This document shows positions 6,291 to 6,872 of a DNA stretch of 6,872 nucleotides, in pieces; positions within the stretch are counted from its first letter, which is position 1; every line of letters begins with the position of its first letter. The notes beneath the pieces are model-generated. The model did not search any database, was not told the DNA's origin, and saw nothing but the letters and a program-made list of their open reading frames with translations. This DNA comes from Erysipelotrichaceae bacterium. GTDB taxonomy: Bacteria > Bacillota_I > Bacilli_A > Erysipelotrichales > Erysipelotrichaceae. The stretch is from the NCBI GenBank assembly GCA_017405675.1, contig JAFRAB010000044.1, positions 1 through 6,872 of the forward strand, read 5' to 3'. The translations under genes and the position numbers were made by a program.

Positions 6291-6593
6291 CTAACACTCT
6301 TCGTAACGTAGATTCATGGGAATCTGATGCAGTTGGAACTCAATGTCGAAAGCAGCTTTCCGGCCATCATCCGAGTCTTCAAATTCCATCTGAATATAGG
6401 TTACCGGGATTTTTTCTTCTTTCATTTCTTCATGAATGTAATCCCAGTGGAATCACACATAAAGAAAAAGCAGATTACTCTGCCTTGAAAAATCCGTTCT
6501 AAAAGCCTTAAACATCGACTGATAGAACAGATGGTGTCTAACGTATGCATCCTCAAAAGAACGCGTTATTTTACCACTTTGAAACTTAGGAAA
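6291..6593 (-). pseudogene. Broken minus-strand gene with in-frame TGA, family unknown
   Basis: Read on the minus strand, one frame runs from 6593 to a TAG at 6291-6293 and is interrupted only by a TGA at 6453-6455. The upper part reads as 46 codons including GKITRSFEDAYVRHH and FYQSMFKAFRTDF; the lower part includes FHWDYIHEEMKEEK, QMEFEDSDDGRKAAFDIEF and ends MNLRYEEC. Both halves have protein-like composition, and the true end abuts a bidirectional terminator, so this looks like the 3' end of a former gene. The upper part has no start codon before a further in-frame TGA (6594-6596), so the gene is truncated as well. A 44-codon ORF could restart at the ATG at 6425, but no good ribosome site was noted. 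I do not recognise the family. Standard use of TGA as a stop in folC and folT argues against recoding as Trp. Confidence 0.5.
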
Positions 6594-6748
6594 TCATTAA
6601 TCTGTTGCTCGTACCCCAAATCTTTGTATTTCTTTTCTAATTCCGAAGAACAGTTTCTAATCATAGAATTAATCAATTCAGTTTGTTGTGATAATGAAGT
6701 CAACACCTGATTGAAACCATTTGAAATAACTATATGTCGATATTTTCG
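6566..6748 (-). pseudogene. Minus-strand open fragment (about 60 codons), family unknown
   Basis: A second minus-strand frame is open from 6748 to a TAA at 6566-6568. It reads HIVISNGFNQVLTSLSQQ, then TELINSMIRN, SSELEKKYKDLGYEQQ and ends FLSFKVVK. The Glu/Lys-rich part looks like a helical C-terminus of a real protein. The only ATG is internal (MIRN), and the frame starts at a stop, so it is likely the tail of a truncated gene. It overlaps the neighbouring remnant in another frame, which fits a frameshift or a joint between two decayed pieces. Low confidence that it was ever translated in this form. Confidence 0.3.
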
Positions 6749-6797
6749 TTATAAAAATATGTGGTAAACTACTTATGAATTTTATTAAACAAGAGGC

Positions 6798-6872
6798 TTA
6801 TTCGTCTTTTTTTAATTTTACTGGCAAAATATAATCGATAACTACTTTTTCACCACGACTTAATGGAAGGGA
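6798..6872 (-). CDS. C-terminal end of a minus-strand gene entering from the right edge, unknown
   Basis: The last 24 codons and a TAA (6798-6800) are visible on the minus strand, reading SLPLSRGEKVVIDYILPV and then KLKKDE. The alternating hydrophobic pattern followed by a charged tail looks like a genuine C-terminal beta strand. Too little is present to name a family. The region is markedly AT-rich compared with the operon. No clear hairpin terminator follows it on the minus strand. Confidence 0.4.
   Translation of the reverse strand, partial: SLPLSRGEKVVIDYILPVKLKKDE

Noticed and set aside
6453..6455. TGA read as tryptophan or selenocysteine in the minus-strand frame
   Set aside because: TGA ends folC and folT in this window, no SECIS-like hairpin was evident, and the frame is also broken upstream; a pseudogene is simpler.
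6775..6834. Short + strand ORF (19 codons) at the AT-rich right edge
   Set aside because: Very short, no clear ribosome site, low-complexity AT-rich composition, and it overlaps the minus-strand C-terminal coding end.

Overview
The window most likely comes from a low-to-mid GC Firmicute of the Clostridia or Erysipelotrichia type. The evidence is strong purine-rich Shine-Dalgarno sites, tightly packed co-directional genes, standard stop codon use (TAA, TAG and TGA all end genes), and an ECF-type vitamin transporter subunit beside folC. I cannot place it more precisely from the sequence alone.

Layout. Positions 2-181 hold the last 59 codons of a PAP2-family membrane phosphatase. Then follows a 188-base intergenic region (182-369) with a candidate promoter, whose -10 element sits inside a perfect 7+7 inverted repeat that looks like an operator. 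From 370 to 6235 six genes run on the + strand with very short gaps: a classical SDR oxidoreductase, a cysteine-rich protein of unknown function (409 aa), a stand-alone GcvT-like tetrahydrofolate (THF)-dependent C1 transferase, a second SDR of the 3-alpha-hydroxysteroid/coniferyl-alcohol dehydrogenase type, folylpolyglutamate synthase (folC) and the folate ECF transporter S component (folT). A small GNRA-loop hairpin lies between genes three and four. A strong bidirectional terminator (6259-6290) closes the run.

Positions 6291-6872 carry no intact gene. The minus strand holds a broken reading frame with an in-frame stop, another short open stretch, and the C-terminal end of a gene that enters from the right edge. 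GC content falls from about 47% in a sampled folC stretch to about 22-23% at 6721-6840.

How the genes may work together (inference). GcvT-fold proteins without glycine-cleavage partners often act as THF-dependent demethylases, such as DmdA, LigM and DesA. Here such a protein is co-transcribed with two alcohol/ketone dehydrogenases and with genes that import folate and trap it as polyglutamate. The simplest reading is a catabolic module that oxidises or epimerises a hydroxyl-bearing substrate and moves one of its carbons onto THF, with folC and folT supplying the acceptor. The substrate is unknown, and the 409-aa protein is the least explained part.
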